This document shows positions 8,472 to 16,809 of a stretch of 64,000 bases of DNA, piece by piece. Position 1 is the stretch's first letter. Each line of letters begins with the position of its first letter. The notes under the pieces are model-generated. The model did not search any database and was not told the origin of the DNA. It saw only the letters and a program-made list of their open reading frames with translations. The position numbers and the translations under genes are program-made. Source of the DNA: an uncultured Clostridia bacterium (GTDB lineage: Bacteria > Bacillota > Clostridia > Christensenellales > Aristaeellaceae); the NCBI GenBank assembly GCA_944333055.1, contig CALVKT010000061.1, forward strand, positions 1-64,000, read 5' to 3'.

Positions 8472-9778
8472 ACAGGCTCCCTCTCCGTCGTTCCATTTCC
8501 CTGATTGCGCCCACCACTCATGCATGGTTCATGTCTGCCCCGCGCTTCTTTGATGCTCATACGCTCTCCTCCGCATGCAAAGAGGGGAGAGGCCGGGGCA
8601 TATTGGATGCTCTCCAGCGTCTCCAGCAGATAATCGGTATACTCCGCCGCGCTGGCATCCTCCACAAACGTGGTGACGACTTTCTTGCGCTCGGTGATCG
8701 TGCAGATATCCAGCGCCTTATCCAGCCATTCCTTGCGATCGCCATAGCCAATGTGCGCGACGAGCATGCCCACGGCACGAATCAGGCTGTTCGGATCGGC
8801 ATAGTGCCCGCGGCCATGCGTCATCAGATACGGAGCGGTGCCATGAATCGCCTCAAACATCGCATATCGATTGCCGATATTGGAAGAAGATGCCGTGCCC
8901 AGGCCGCCCTGATGCTCTGCCGCCACGTCGGTGACGATATCGCCGTAGAGATTGGGCAGGACAATGACCTCGATGCCCTTGTTGAAATCGGGGTCCATCA
9001 TCTTGGCGGCCATCGCGTCCACCAGCCGCTCCTGAATCTCGATCTCCGGATACTCCTGCGCCCCTACCTTGCGCACGGCTTTGATGAAGTTGCCATCCGC
9101 CAGTTTGACGATGTTGGCCTTGGTGACGACGGTCACATTCTTTTTGCCGTTCTTGCGCGCATAATCAAATGCCGCGCGCGCAATGCGCTCGGAGCCCAAA
9201 GACGTCTGCACCTTAAAATCGATGGCGAGATCGTCATTGACCTGGATGCCCTTGTTGCCCCAGATGTATTCGCCCTCGATGTTCTCGCGGAAAAACGCCC
9301 AGTCGATGCCCTTTTCCGGGATGCGGATCGGACGCATGGCCGCAAACAGCTCCAGTCCACGGCGCATCAGAGAATTCGGGCTGACGAGATTGTGCTTATA
9401 GCGGCCTTCCGCGACCTCGCTGGCGCGCGGCGTAACCATCGGGCCCTTGAGCAGCACGTCGCACTTTTTCATTTCCTCGAAGATCGGCGCGGGCAGGCTC
9501 TCGCCCAGCGCATCGCGGTTTTCAATGGTCATGCCTTCGATGGTGCGCACTTCCACCTTGCCGCTTGCGATCTCATCGCGCAGCAGACGATGGAGCACGC
9601 GCAGCGCCTGTTCCATGATGATCGGGCCGATGCCGTCGCCTGGAAGAACGCCCACGACGATCTTCTCCATGCTGGAGAATTCCTTCACCTCGGTGTCCTG
9701 ACGCATCCTCTCAATGCGCGCAAACTCCGACTGAATCAACTGCGCAAATTTCTCCTGCGCGATCTGAATCTCGTTCAT
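8468..9778 (-). CDS. Isocitrate/isopropylmalate dehydrogenase family enzyme
   Basis: A 436-residue beta-decarboxylating dehydrogenase. Family marks include VGVLPGDGIGPIIMEQALRV, the RENIEGEYIWG loop, VTKANIVKLADG, the metal-site NLYGDIVTDVAAEHQGGLG and the HGTAPY segment. It is likely an NAD(P)+-dependent isocitrate dehydrogenase, or an enzyme acting on a homologous hydroxy-tricarboxylate. A leader of about 37 residues precedes the catalytic core. The C-terminus carries a roughly 40-residue extra tail (from about ACGGERMSIKEARG) running into the PrpF start. The start is 1 bp after the aconitase stop, so the two are translationally coupled. Specificity cannot be fixed without alignment of the substrate-binding loop. 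Confidence 0.88.
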   Translation of the reverse strand: MNEIQIAQEKFAQLIQSEFARIERMRQDTEVKEFSSMEKIVVGVLPGDGIGPIIMEQALRVLHRLLRDEIASGKVEVRTIEGMTIENRDALGESLPAPIFEEMKKCDVLLKGPMVTPRASEVAEGRYKHNLVSPNSLMRRGLELFAAMRPIRIPEKGIDWAFFRENIEGEYIWGNKGIQVNDDLAIDFKVQTSLGSERIARAAFDYARKNGKKNVTVVTKANIVKLADGNFIKAVRKVGAQEYPEIEIQERLVDAMAAKMMDPDFNKGIEVIVLPNLYGDIVTDVAAEHQGGLGTASSSNIGNRYAMFEAIHGTAPYLMTHGRGHYADPNSLIRAVGMLVAHIGYGDRKEWLDKALDICTITERKKVVTTFVEDASAAEYTDYLLETLESIQYAPASPLFACGGERMSIKEARGRHEPCMSGGRNQGNGTTEREPV

Positions 9779-9779
9779 C

Positions 9780-11753
9780 TCACCTTTCCCCCTTCATCTC
9801 TTTCAGCCGCTTCTTCAGGAAGCGGAGCTGGCCGCCGCAGACGCAGATTTCAAGCTCGCTGTCGCTGAGTTCCAGATTGGCCTTGAATTCAAAATTCTTC
9901 GTCACGTCACGGATGATCACCTGACGGTTTCGCATCTGCTCGATATAGTCCGTAATCTCCAATTCATCCAGCATATCCAGCCTGTCGTAGTCCGCCGGAT
10001 CATCAAAGACCATCGGCACAATGCCGTGGTTGATCAGGTTGCCCTTGTGGATGCGGGCGATGGACTTGGCCACCACGATCTTCACGCCCAGATACATCGG
10101 GTTGATGGCGGCATGCTCGCGGGAGGAGCCCTGTCCGTAGTTTTCGCCGCCGATGATGATGCTCTGTCCCAGCGCTCTGGCGCGCTTTGAGAAATCCGGA
10201 TCATAGCGCAGGTAGCAGAATTGGCTCATCAGCGGAATGTTGGAGCGCATGGAGCTGAATTCGGCGGAGGCGGGCGTGATGTCGTCGGTGGTGACGTTGT
10301 CGCCCGCCTTCAGGCTGATCTTCGCAGTCAGGTGATCCTGCGGCGCCTCCGGCACGGGCAGCGGCGCGATATTCGGCCCGCGGATGATCTCCACCTGCCG
10401 GGCCTGCTCGACCGGCAGGGGCTTGACGATGGAAGCGTCGTCGATGGGATAGTGCGGCGGATCGCAGATGCCCTCCAGCCGTGCGACATCCTCGCCCATC
10501 ACATCCTGCGCGCTGGCGAACGTGCCCATGACGGCCGTCGCGGCAGCGCTCTCCGGGCCGACCAGATAGATGTCGGCGGTCGGATTGCCCGCACGCCCCT
10601 TGAAATTGCGGTTGGAGGTGCGCACGGCGACGCCATTTGTCGCCGGGGACTGGCCGATGCCGCAGCACGGGCCGCAGGCCAGCTCCAGAAGGCGCACGCC
10701 GGCGTCGAGCAGCATGTCGATATAGCCGTCCTTCATCAGCGCCTTGTAGATCTGCTTGGAGGAGATGCCGCAGGTACAGCTCACATCCTCGTGCACGTGA
10801 CGGCCCTGAAACACCAGCGCGGCCTTGGCAATATCGGAGTAGCTGGCGTTGGTGCACGAACCGATGAACACCTGCTGCACCGGCCGCTTTTCCACCTCCC
10901 GAATCGTCTTCACATTGTCCGGCTGATGCGGGCAAGCAATCAGCGGTTCAAGCGCGCTCAGATCGATCTCCATCTCGCCGTCATAATCGCAGCCCTCATC
11001 CGGCAGCAGTTCGACGTAGTCGTCAAGGCGATCCTGTGCCTTGAAGAACTTCCTGACCTGCTCATCCGCCGGGAAGATGGAGGAGGTCGCCCCCATCTCC
11101 GCGCCCATGTTCGTGATCGTCACGCGCTGGCCAACCTCCAGCGACGCGGCGCCGGGGCCGACGTATTCAAACACCTTGCCCAGGCCGCCCTTGACGCCGT
11201 TTCGGCGCAGCATGTCCAGGATGATCTCCTTCGCGCCGACGCCGGGCCGGAGCTTGCCGATCAGATTCACCCGGATGATCTGCGGCATCTTCAGGCGCAT
11301 GGGCAGTCCGGTCATCGCCGTGGCCACGTCCATGCCGCCCACGCCGATGCACAGCATGCCGATTGCGCCGCCGTGCGGCGTATGGCTGTCGCCGCCAAAG
11401 GAGATCTTGCCCGGCGCGCCGAATCGGGCCACATGCACCGCATGCATGATGCCGTTGCCCGGACGAACGACGTGCACACCCAGACGCCTGGCTACGGATT
11501 GCAGATAGATGTGATCGTCCGGCGTCTTGTAGTCCAGATACAGCAGGTTGTGATCCAGATAGCTGACAGAGGTCTCCACGCCCGTGCGCTCGATGCCCAG
11601 CGCTTCCACGGCCAAATACGTCATCACCGCGTTGATGTCGTGCGTCAGCGTCTGGTCCACCTTGAGCTGAATTTCCTCGCCGGGAATCATGCGCGCGGGG
11701 GCCGCCAGATGGGCGGACAGAATTTTTCTGGTCAGATTCATGGCCATCGTCAA
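9780..11753 (-). CDS. Aconitate hydratase (monomeric, short type)
   Basis: A 657-residue [4Fe-4S] enzyme interconverting citrate, cis-aconitate and isocitrate. Cluster ligands lie in GSCTN (about 295) and ACGPCCG (about 358). The active-site loop YGQGSSREHAA (about 538) is fully canonical, unlike the two YbhJ-type relatives in this window. The length matches the short bacterial/thermophile-type aconitase. The start is uncertain: TTG 11753 lies 6 nt after AAGGAG; ATG 11747 is 12 nt away and ATG 11741 is 18 nt away. It is first gene of the minus operon, with a TTTACA-N17-TATGAT promoter 36-64 bp upstream. Confidence 0.93.
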   Translation of the reverse strand: MTMAMNLTRKILSAHLAAPARMIPGEEIQLKVDQTLTHDINAVMTYLAVEALGIERTGVETSVSYLDHNLLYLDYKTPDDHIYLQSVARRLGVHVVRPGNGIMHAVHVARFGAPGKISFGGDSHTPHGGAIGMLCIGVGGMDVATAMTGLPMRLKMPQIIRVNLIGKLRPGVGAKEIILDMLRRNGVKGGLGKVFEYVGPGAASLEVGQRVTITNMGAEMGATSSIFPADEQVRKFFKAQDRLDDYVELLPDEGCDYDGEMEIDLSALEPLIACPHQPDNVKTIREVEKRPVQQVFIGSCTNASYSDIAKAALVFQGRHVHEDVSCTCGISSKQIYKALMKDGYIDMLLDAGVRLLELACGPCCGIGQSPATNGVAVRTSNRNFKGRAGNPTADIYLVGPESAAATAVMGTFASAQDVMGEDVARLEGICDPPHYPIDDASIVKPLPVEQARQVEIIRGPNIAPLPVPEAPQDHLTAKISLKAGDNVTTDDITPASAEFSSMRSNIPLMSQFCYLRYDPDFSKRARALGQSIIIGGENYGQGSSREHAAINPMYLGVKIVVAKSIARIHKGNLINHGIVPMVFDDPADYDRLDMLDELEITDYIEQMRNRQVIIRDVTKNFEFKANLELSDSELEICVCGGQLRFLKKRLKEMKGER

Positions 11754-11788
11754 GAACGTCTCCTTTTCTGTATACTCTCTTTAATGCC

Positions 11789-11817
11789 ATCATATCAGTT
11801 GGCGAGAGATGTGTAAA
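11789..11817 (-). promoter_or_regulatory. Promoter of the aconitase operon
   Basis: On the minus strand TTTACA (11812-11817), a 17-bp spacer and TATGAT (11789-11794) are followed by AAGGAG and the aconitase start. It lies in the region shared with the divergent plus-strand genes, where a LysR regulator could control both directions. Confidence 0.65.
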
Positions 11818-12093
11818 ATATCATTATGAGCATGAAAACGATGAGCAAAAAGGCATGATGCGCAAACCGTATGGGACCTTGCTTCTTCGATGCAAAACAT
11901 CAATGGCTGCAAGCGGCATCCGGCACGATTGCAGTAAATCAAGGCTTTTTGTATTAAGATTTCTGGATCATGAGTTTTTTCTCATGGTATCCATCTGTTT
12001 TGTATATTTTCATTCAATGTGTGTTCAGGACTATAATGTAAATAAATATTTAACAGGGTCAGTTGTAAGGTGAACCCTGTAAACCGTCAGAAA
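11818..12093. promoter_or_regulatory. Divergent control region of the tricarboxylate island
   Basis: An A+T-rich stretch without a gene. It contains a plus-strand TATAAT at 12032-12037 (no good -35), an ATGAG-T6-CTCAT hairpin near 11969-11985, and an interrupted palindrome ACAGGGT (12053-12059) / ACCCTGT (12074-12080). These are candidates for regulator binding; no riboswitch fold was recognised. Confidence 0.4.
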
Positions 12094-12360
12094 ATGGAGT
12101 CTTTCCTCGATCGCTTGCGCGAGTTTTCCACGCCTTGGCCATGTGCCGCGCCGGGCTGTACCCTGCCATGCACACGACATTCGGCCGCAGCTATCCGATC
12201 ATCGGCCCCGCCGTCACCGTCCATCGGGCGAGGGCCCATCCTCGCCGAAACCATTCGTCATCTGCATCCCGGCGATATGCCTGCCGTCGCCGGCAAGGGA
12301 AGCAGCGGCCGTTCCCGCCGGGGCGCCGTCATCACCCAAATCAAAATCGATCGGGAGGAA
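12094..12360 (+). pseudogene. Frameshifted, truncated RraA-family gene
   Basis: Two reading frames together spell an RraA-like N-terminal half. Frame A from ATG 12094 gives MESFLDRLREFSTP. A second frame then gives ALAMCRAGLYPAMHTTFG and IIGPAVTVH (about 12130-12222). Frame A resumes with ILAETIRHLHPGDMPAVAGKG. This order matches the RraA fold opening (FSTPxxxDAL, GPAVTV, ArPGDVlVvdG). The catalytic second half (the G-x20-R-D motif) is absent before the next gene begins. RraA relatives are aldolases/decarboxylases for 4-hydroxy-4-methyl-2-oxoglutarate, 4-carboxy-4-hydroxy-2-oxoadipate and oxaloacetate. A lost C-C lyase step beside tricarboxylate enzymes is informative. Sequencing error could explain the shifts but not the missing half. 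Confidence 0.5.
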
Positions 12361-12372
12361 GGAGGTCTTGCG

Positions 12373-14634
12373 ATGATCCGCTTGACCGGTCATGGCGTAT
12401 TCCTGCATGAAGCCCATTCGTCTCCCGAAGAGGGGCGCAGACAGACGATGGCCTACCGCATCCTTCAGCGCCATAATCACAGCGGCGATCCCGCCATGCT
12501 GAAGCTGAGGTTTGATGCGCTGGTCTCGCCGGACAACAACTACGTCAACATCCTGCAGACGGTTCGCGCCGTCGGCATCGAGAGATTTCCCGTTCCGTAT
12601 GTGCTTTCCAACTGCCACCACGCCCTGTGCGCGGTGGGCGGCACCATCAACGAAGACGATCACGTCTATGGTCTGGACTGCGCCGGAAAGTACGGCGGCA
12701 TCTTCCTTCCGCCGCATCGCGGCGTGCTGCATCAATACATGCGCGAGGCCCACGCCGGCTGCGGAAAGATGATCCTCGGTTCCGATTCGCACACCCGTTA
12801 TGGCGCATTGGGTACGATGGGCATCGGCGAGGGCGGCGGCGAGATCGCCAAGCAGTTGCTCGGCAAGACCTACGACATTCCCTATCCGCAGGTCATTGCC
12901 GTCAGGCTGACAGGCGCGCCGCGCCCCGGCGTCGGCCCAATGGATGTGGCCCTGGCGCTGATCGCCGCCACATTCAAAAACGGCTTTAACAAAAACAAGG
13001 TGCTGGAATTCGTGGGCGACGGCCTGGCAAATCTCTCCATGGAATACCGCATGGGCATCGACGTGATGACCACGGAATCCGCCGCCCTGTCGAGCATCTG
13101 GCAGACGGACGAAAAGACACTCGCTTATCTTGCTTCTCACGGCAGGCAGGCGGCGTATGCCCCGCTCTCTCCGGGGGAAGGCGCATACTACGACGGCCTG
13201 ATTGAAATCAATCTGAGCAAAGTCCCCTGCATGATCGCGCTGCCCTTTCACCCCAGCAACGCGATGCCGATCGAAGCGTTTCTGGCGGATCGGGAGACCC
13301 ATATCGCCCGGATCGAAGCCGAGGGGCGCAGCATCAAAGGCGCGGACTTCTCCCTGCGCAGCCATCTGAAGGCAGACGGTTTGGTCGTCGATCAGGCGCT
13401 CATCGGCGGCTGCGCCGGCGGCTTGACCGAAAACCTCGCCGCCGTCGCGGATATCCTCAAGGGCTATTGCATTCCGGGAAACGGCTTGCAGCTCGGCGTG
13501 AATCCCGCCAGCATGCCCGTGATGCAGGATCTCGTCAGGCAGGGCATCGCGTCGGAACTCATGCTCGCAGGCGTCACCCTCCGGCCGGCCATTTGCGGCC
13601 CGTGTTTCGGTGTGACCGACGTCCCCGCCAACGGACAGCTCAGCATCCGTCACGTCACCCGCAACTATGCCAATCGCGAGGGCTCCAATCCGGGGCAAGG
13701 GCAGATGGCCGCCGTCTGCCTGATGGACGCGCGCTCCATCGCGGCCACGGTTCGCAACGGCGGCAGGCTGACCCCGGCCACCGCCCTGAACACGCAGTAT
13801 CGTGAGATCACGCCCGCTTTTGAGCAGCGCATCTACGAAGGGCAGGTTTTCGACCGCTTCGGCAAGACGGACGAATCGCTTGAACCCCGCATGGGGCCGA
13901 ATATCGCCGATTGGCCGGCCATGTACCCGCCTTCCGACCACCTGCTGCTCCACATCGCAGGCAGCTACGCGGACAGCGTCACCACGGATGAACTGATTCC
14001 CTCCGGCGAGGCCAGCTCTTTCCGCTCCAATCCTGAGCGAATCTCCGGCTATACGCTGATCCACCGCGATCCCATGTATCTGGCGCGCGCAAAGGCGGTT
14101 CGCAGTCAGTCGCAAAGGCTCCGCGCGAATCAGCACACCGGCGATGCGCAGCTGGATGCCGTGATTGCCGCGCTCGCCGCACGGCTGCACTGCCGGCGCG
14201 ACAACATCACGCTGGGCAGCGCCATATGCGCCGATCAGATCGGCGACGGCTCTTCCCGCGAGCAGGCCGCGTCCTGTCAGAAAGTGCTCGGCGGTTTTGC
14301 CAACATCGCGCGGGCATACGCCACCAGGCGCTATCGCGCCAACTGCATCAACTGGGGGATTCTCCCCCTGCGCACAGCGCAAACGCCCTGCATCCCTGTC
14401 GGCAGCCTCGTCCTGATTCGCAATATCCGCGAGGCGCTGCGAAGCGACGCGCGCTGTGTACAGCTGGAAATTCTGGATGCACAGGGCAACACCATCCGGC
14501 AGATGCCCGCTTTTTTCGATCATCTGACGCACGAAGAGGCCGAAATCCTTCTGGCCGGGTGCTTCATCAATGATTATCGCAACAGGCTCGTCTTCCATCC
14601 CGGCCTGCGGTTTCATGGCGCAAGAGGAGTGTGA
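12373..14634 (+). CDS. YbhJ-type aconitase-superfamily hydratase (copy 2)
   Basis: A 753-residue paralog of the hydratase at 5045-7312, sharing long identical runs such as [14 protein letters not shown] and the [24 protein letters not shown] segment. Cluster cysteines are in GCAGG (about 345) and ICGPCFG (about 406). The active-site loop is GDGSSREQAAS near 624, keeping both serines where copy 1 has Ser-Ala; both copies have Gln in place of the aconitase His. The difference suggests divided substrate roles. GGAGG lies 7 nt before ATG 12373; the frame is open further upstream only through the RraA remnant. It is 4 bp from the following lysR, so probably one operon with lysR and citDEF. Confidence 0.88.
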   Translation: MIRLTGHGVFLHEAHSSPEEGRRQTMAYRILQRHNHSGDPAMLKLRFDALVSPDNNYVNILQTVRAVGIERFPVPYVLSNCHHALCAVGGTINEDDHVYGLDCAGKYGGIFLPPHRGVLHQYMREAHAGCGKMILGSDSHTRYGALGTMGIGEGGGEIAKQLLGKTYDIPYPQVIAVRLTGAPRPGVGPMDVALALIAATFKNGFNKNKVLEFVGDGLANLSMEYRMGIDVMTTESAALSSIWQTDEKTLAYLASHGRQAAYAPLSPGEGAYYDGLIEINLSKVPCMIALPFHPSNAMPIEAFLADRETHIARIEAEGRSIKGADFSLRSHLKADGLVVDQALIGGCAGGLTENLAAVADILKGYCIPGNGLQLGVNPASMPVMQDLVRQGIASELMLAGVTLRPAICGPCFGVTDVPANGQLSIRHVTRNYANREGSNPGQGQMAAVCLMDARSIAATVRNGGRLTPATALNTQYREITPAFEQRIYEGQVFDRFGKTDESLEPRMGPNIADWPAMYPPSDHLLLHIAGSYADSVTTDELIPSGEASSFRSNPERISGYTLIHRDPMYLARAKAVRSQSQRLRANQHTGDAQLDAVIAALAARLHCRRDNITLGSAICADQIGDGSSREQAASCQKVLGGFANIARAYATRRYRANCINWGILPLRTAQTPCIPVGSLVLIRNIREALRSDARCVQLEILDAQGNTIRQMPAFFDHLTHEEAEILLAGCFINDYRNRLVFHPGLRFHGARGV

Positions 14635-14638
14635 GCGT

Positions 14639-15544
14639 ATGGATTTCAGACAGCTGCAATACCTGACTGCGGTCGCCGAGCATCGCAACGTGACAAAAGC
14701 CGCCGAGGCCCTGTATATTTCCCAGTCCGCGCTGAGTCATTATATTCGCAAAACCGAAGAGGAGCTGGGCACGCTGCTCTTTGACCGAAGCACGTCTCCC
14801 ATTTCACTGACCTATGCCGGGCAGCGCTATATCGAATCCGCCCAGCGAATTCTGCGTGAAAACGAGCGGATGATGAAGGAGCTTCGGGAGATCACCGAAA
14901 ACATGACCGGCATGCTGCGCATCGGCGTCAGCCGGGACAGGGCTTCGTATATCATGCCGCGCCTGATTCAGGACTTTCAGAATGTGTATCCCGGCATCCG
15001 GGTGGACATCTATACGCAGAGCGGCCAAAAGCTGCGCGAGGCGCTGAAAACCGGGCGAATCGACCTGCTTCTCCTGCCCGGCGACGGTAAGGAGACGGAC
15101 GCCACCATCGCGTCTCAGAAAATCTACACCGAAGAAATGCTCCTGTGCGCCCCCAAAGGATTCCTCCCGGAGAGCGGGCATCTCTCGGACCCGCACATGC
15201 TCGATCAGCAGCCCTTCGTCCTGCTCAAGCAGGAGCATACCGCGCGCACATTCTGCGACGGATTTTTCCGAAAGCACCGCATCCGTCCGATCATCTGCCA
15301 TGAAATGTCCAGCTCCATCGCCTGCTATCGCATGGCGGCGGCGGGGCTTGGATTTGCCATCGTTCCCTATATGGTGACGCAGCTGGCCGTGCCCGGCATG
15401 GACGTGGATCTGCTCTCCCTGGGGCCAAAGGCCGTGACATGGGATGTGAACATCTATTATCGCAAGGATGCGTATCTCGGTCATCCCGAAAAGGACATCA
15501 TCCGCATGGCCAGTCAGCTCTTCAGCAGCGAATACCTCGGTTAG
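14639..15544 (+). CDS. LysR-family regulator 1 (tricarboxylate island)
   Basis: A 301-residue LysR-type transcription factor. The winged HTH occupies residues 1-60 (MDFRQLQYLTAVAEHRNVTK, then AAEALYISQSALSHYIRKTE) and a periplasmic-binding-protein-like effector domain follows. GAGGAG precedes ATG 14639, 4 bp after the hydratase stop. It lies 54 bp ahead of citD in the same direction, so it probably senses citrate or an aconitate-type acid and controls the divergent 11.75-12.37 kb region, as CcpC/CitR-type regulators do. The ligand is inference. Confidence 0.9.
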   Translation: MDFRQLQYLTAVAEHRNVTKAAEALYISQSALSHYIRKTEEELGTLLFDRSTSPISLTYAGQRYIESAQRILRENERMMKELREITENMTGMLRIGVSRDRASYIMPRLIQDFQNVYPGIRVDIYTQSGQKLREALKTGRIDLLLLPGDGKETDATIASQKIYTEEMLLCAPKGFLPESGHLSDPHMLDQQPFVLLKQEHTARTFCDGFFRKHRIRPIICHEMSSSIACYRMAAAGLGFAIVPYMVTQLAVPGMDVDLLSLGPKAVTWDVNIYYRKDAYLGHPEKDIIRMASQLFSSEYLG

Positions 15545-15598
15545 TTTTCCCACGCATGCGTTCAAACAAAATATAAAAAGGAAAGGATGGATGATCTA

Positions 15599-15898
15599 AT
15601 GGAGATTCTGAAAAGCGCGACCGCCGGCACGTTGGAATCCAGCGATGCCCTGGTCACCGTCGAGCCCGGCGAAGGCATTGAGCTTGAGCTGAGCAGCAGC
15701 GTCATCAACCAGTACGGCCGCCAGATCAGGGCGACGATCCTGGAGACGCTCGACCGCCTGCAAGTGCAAAATGCCCGCGTGACCGTCGTGGACAAGGGCG
15801 CGCTGGACTGCACGCTCAAGGCGCGCGTGGAGTGCGCCGTCTTCCGCAGCTGCGGCAAGAGCGCTTCGAACATTCCGTGGGGAGGTGTCATTCGGTGA
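15599..15898 (+). CDS. citD: Citrate lyase acyl carrier (gamma) subunit
   Basis: A 99-residue acyl carrier subunit that bears the phosphoribosyl-dephospho-CoA prosthetic group and shuttles the acyl intermediates. With start ATG 15599, the attachment serine in AGTLESSD falls at residue 14, the position known from the Klebsiella enzyme, which decides against the in-frame ATG at 15587. It overlaps the GTG start of citE by 3 bp. With citE and citF it forms a complete alpha-beta-gamma lyase. The ligase and prosthetic-group enzymes (citC, citX, citG) are not in the window. Confidence 0.93.
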   Translation: MEILKSATAGTLESSDALVTVEPGEGIELELSSSVINQYGRQIRATILETLDRLQVQNARVTVVDKGALDCTLKARVECAVFRSCGKSASNIPWGGVIR

Positions 15899-16809
15899 TC
15901 AAACGCCCAAAGCCTGAGCGCTTCCGTCTGCGGCGCACCATGATGTTCATGAACGCCCAGCGGCCGGGCCTCATCAAGGACGCATACATCTATGGCAGCG
16001 ATTCCATCATGCTCGATCTGGAGGACGCCGTCGCCGAAAACCAGAAGGACGCGGCGCGCTTCTCCCTGTATCATGCGCTGACCACCATCGACTACGGCAG
16101 CACCGAGGTCATCGTGCGCATCAACGGTCTGGATACCCCGCATTGGCAGGAAGACATCCGCGTGTGCGTCGCCGGCGGCGCGGACGGCATCCGCATCGCC
16201 AAGTGCGAGAGCGCCGACAACGTCAAGACCATCGATGCGGCGCTGACCGAAGCCGAGAAGGAATTCGGCGTAGAGGTCGGCCGCACGCTGATCATCGCCG
16301 CGCTGGAAAGCCCCAAGGGCATCCTCAATGCCTATGAGATCTGCTGCGCCAGCGAGCGACTGTTCGGCGTGGCGATCTCCGGCGGCGATTTCCGCAGGTG
16401 CATGCAGACGAAGTTCGACCCGTCCGGCATCGACATGCTCGCCGCGCGCGGCCAAATGCTGCTGGCGGCGCGCGCTGCCGGCATCCAGTGCTTCGACACC
16501 GTCTTTACCGATCTGGACGACGACGAGGGCTTTGAAGCCGAGCTGCGCCAGATCAAGGCGATGGGCTTTGACGGCAAGAGCATCATCAATCCCAAGCAGA
16601 TTCGGCCGGTGCATGAACTGCTCGCGCCGACGCAGAAGGAAGTGCAGCAGGCCGAGGCGATGGTCAACGCTTTCCGCGAGGCGGCAGCGGCCGGCATCGG
16701 CGTATTCACCGTCAACGGCAAGATGGTCGACGTCGCGCACATTCCCGGCGCCGAGCGCACTTTGAAGCTGGCCAAGGCCTGCGGCATGTACGAGGGGGAT
16801 TTGGTATGA
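15895..16809 (+). CDS. citE: Citrate lyase beta subunit (citryl-ACP lyase)
   Basis: A 304-residue CitE/HpcH aldolase-fold enzyme that cleaves citryl-ACP to oxaloacetate and acetyl-ACP. Seen are the N-terminal RTMMFMNAQRPGLIKDA, the SIMLDLEDAV metal-site segment, the IAALESPKGILNAYEI strand and GFDGKSIINPKQI near the C-terminus. The start is GTG 15895, 9 nt after GGAGG and inside the citD stop (GTGA). It overlaps citF by 4 bp. Stand-alone CitE-like proteins act on malyl- or citramalyl-CoA; the flanking citD and citF favour true citrate (or citramalate) lyase. Confidence 0.93.
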   Translation: MIKRPKPERFRLRRTMMFMNAQRPGLIKDAYIYGSDSIMLDLEDAVAENQKDAARFSLYHALTTIDYGSTEVIVRINGLDTPHWQEDIRVCVAGGADGIRIAKCESADNVKTIDAALTEAEKEFGVEVGRTLIIAALESPKGILNAYEICCASERLFGVAISGGDFRRCMQTKFDPSGIDMLAARGQMLLAARAAGIQCFDTVFTDLDDDEGFEAELRQIKAMGFDGKSIINPKQIRPVHELLAPTQKEVQQAEAMVNAFREAAAAGIGVFTVNGKMVDVAHIPGAERTLKLAKACGMYEGDLV

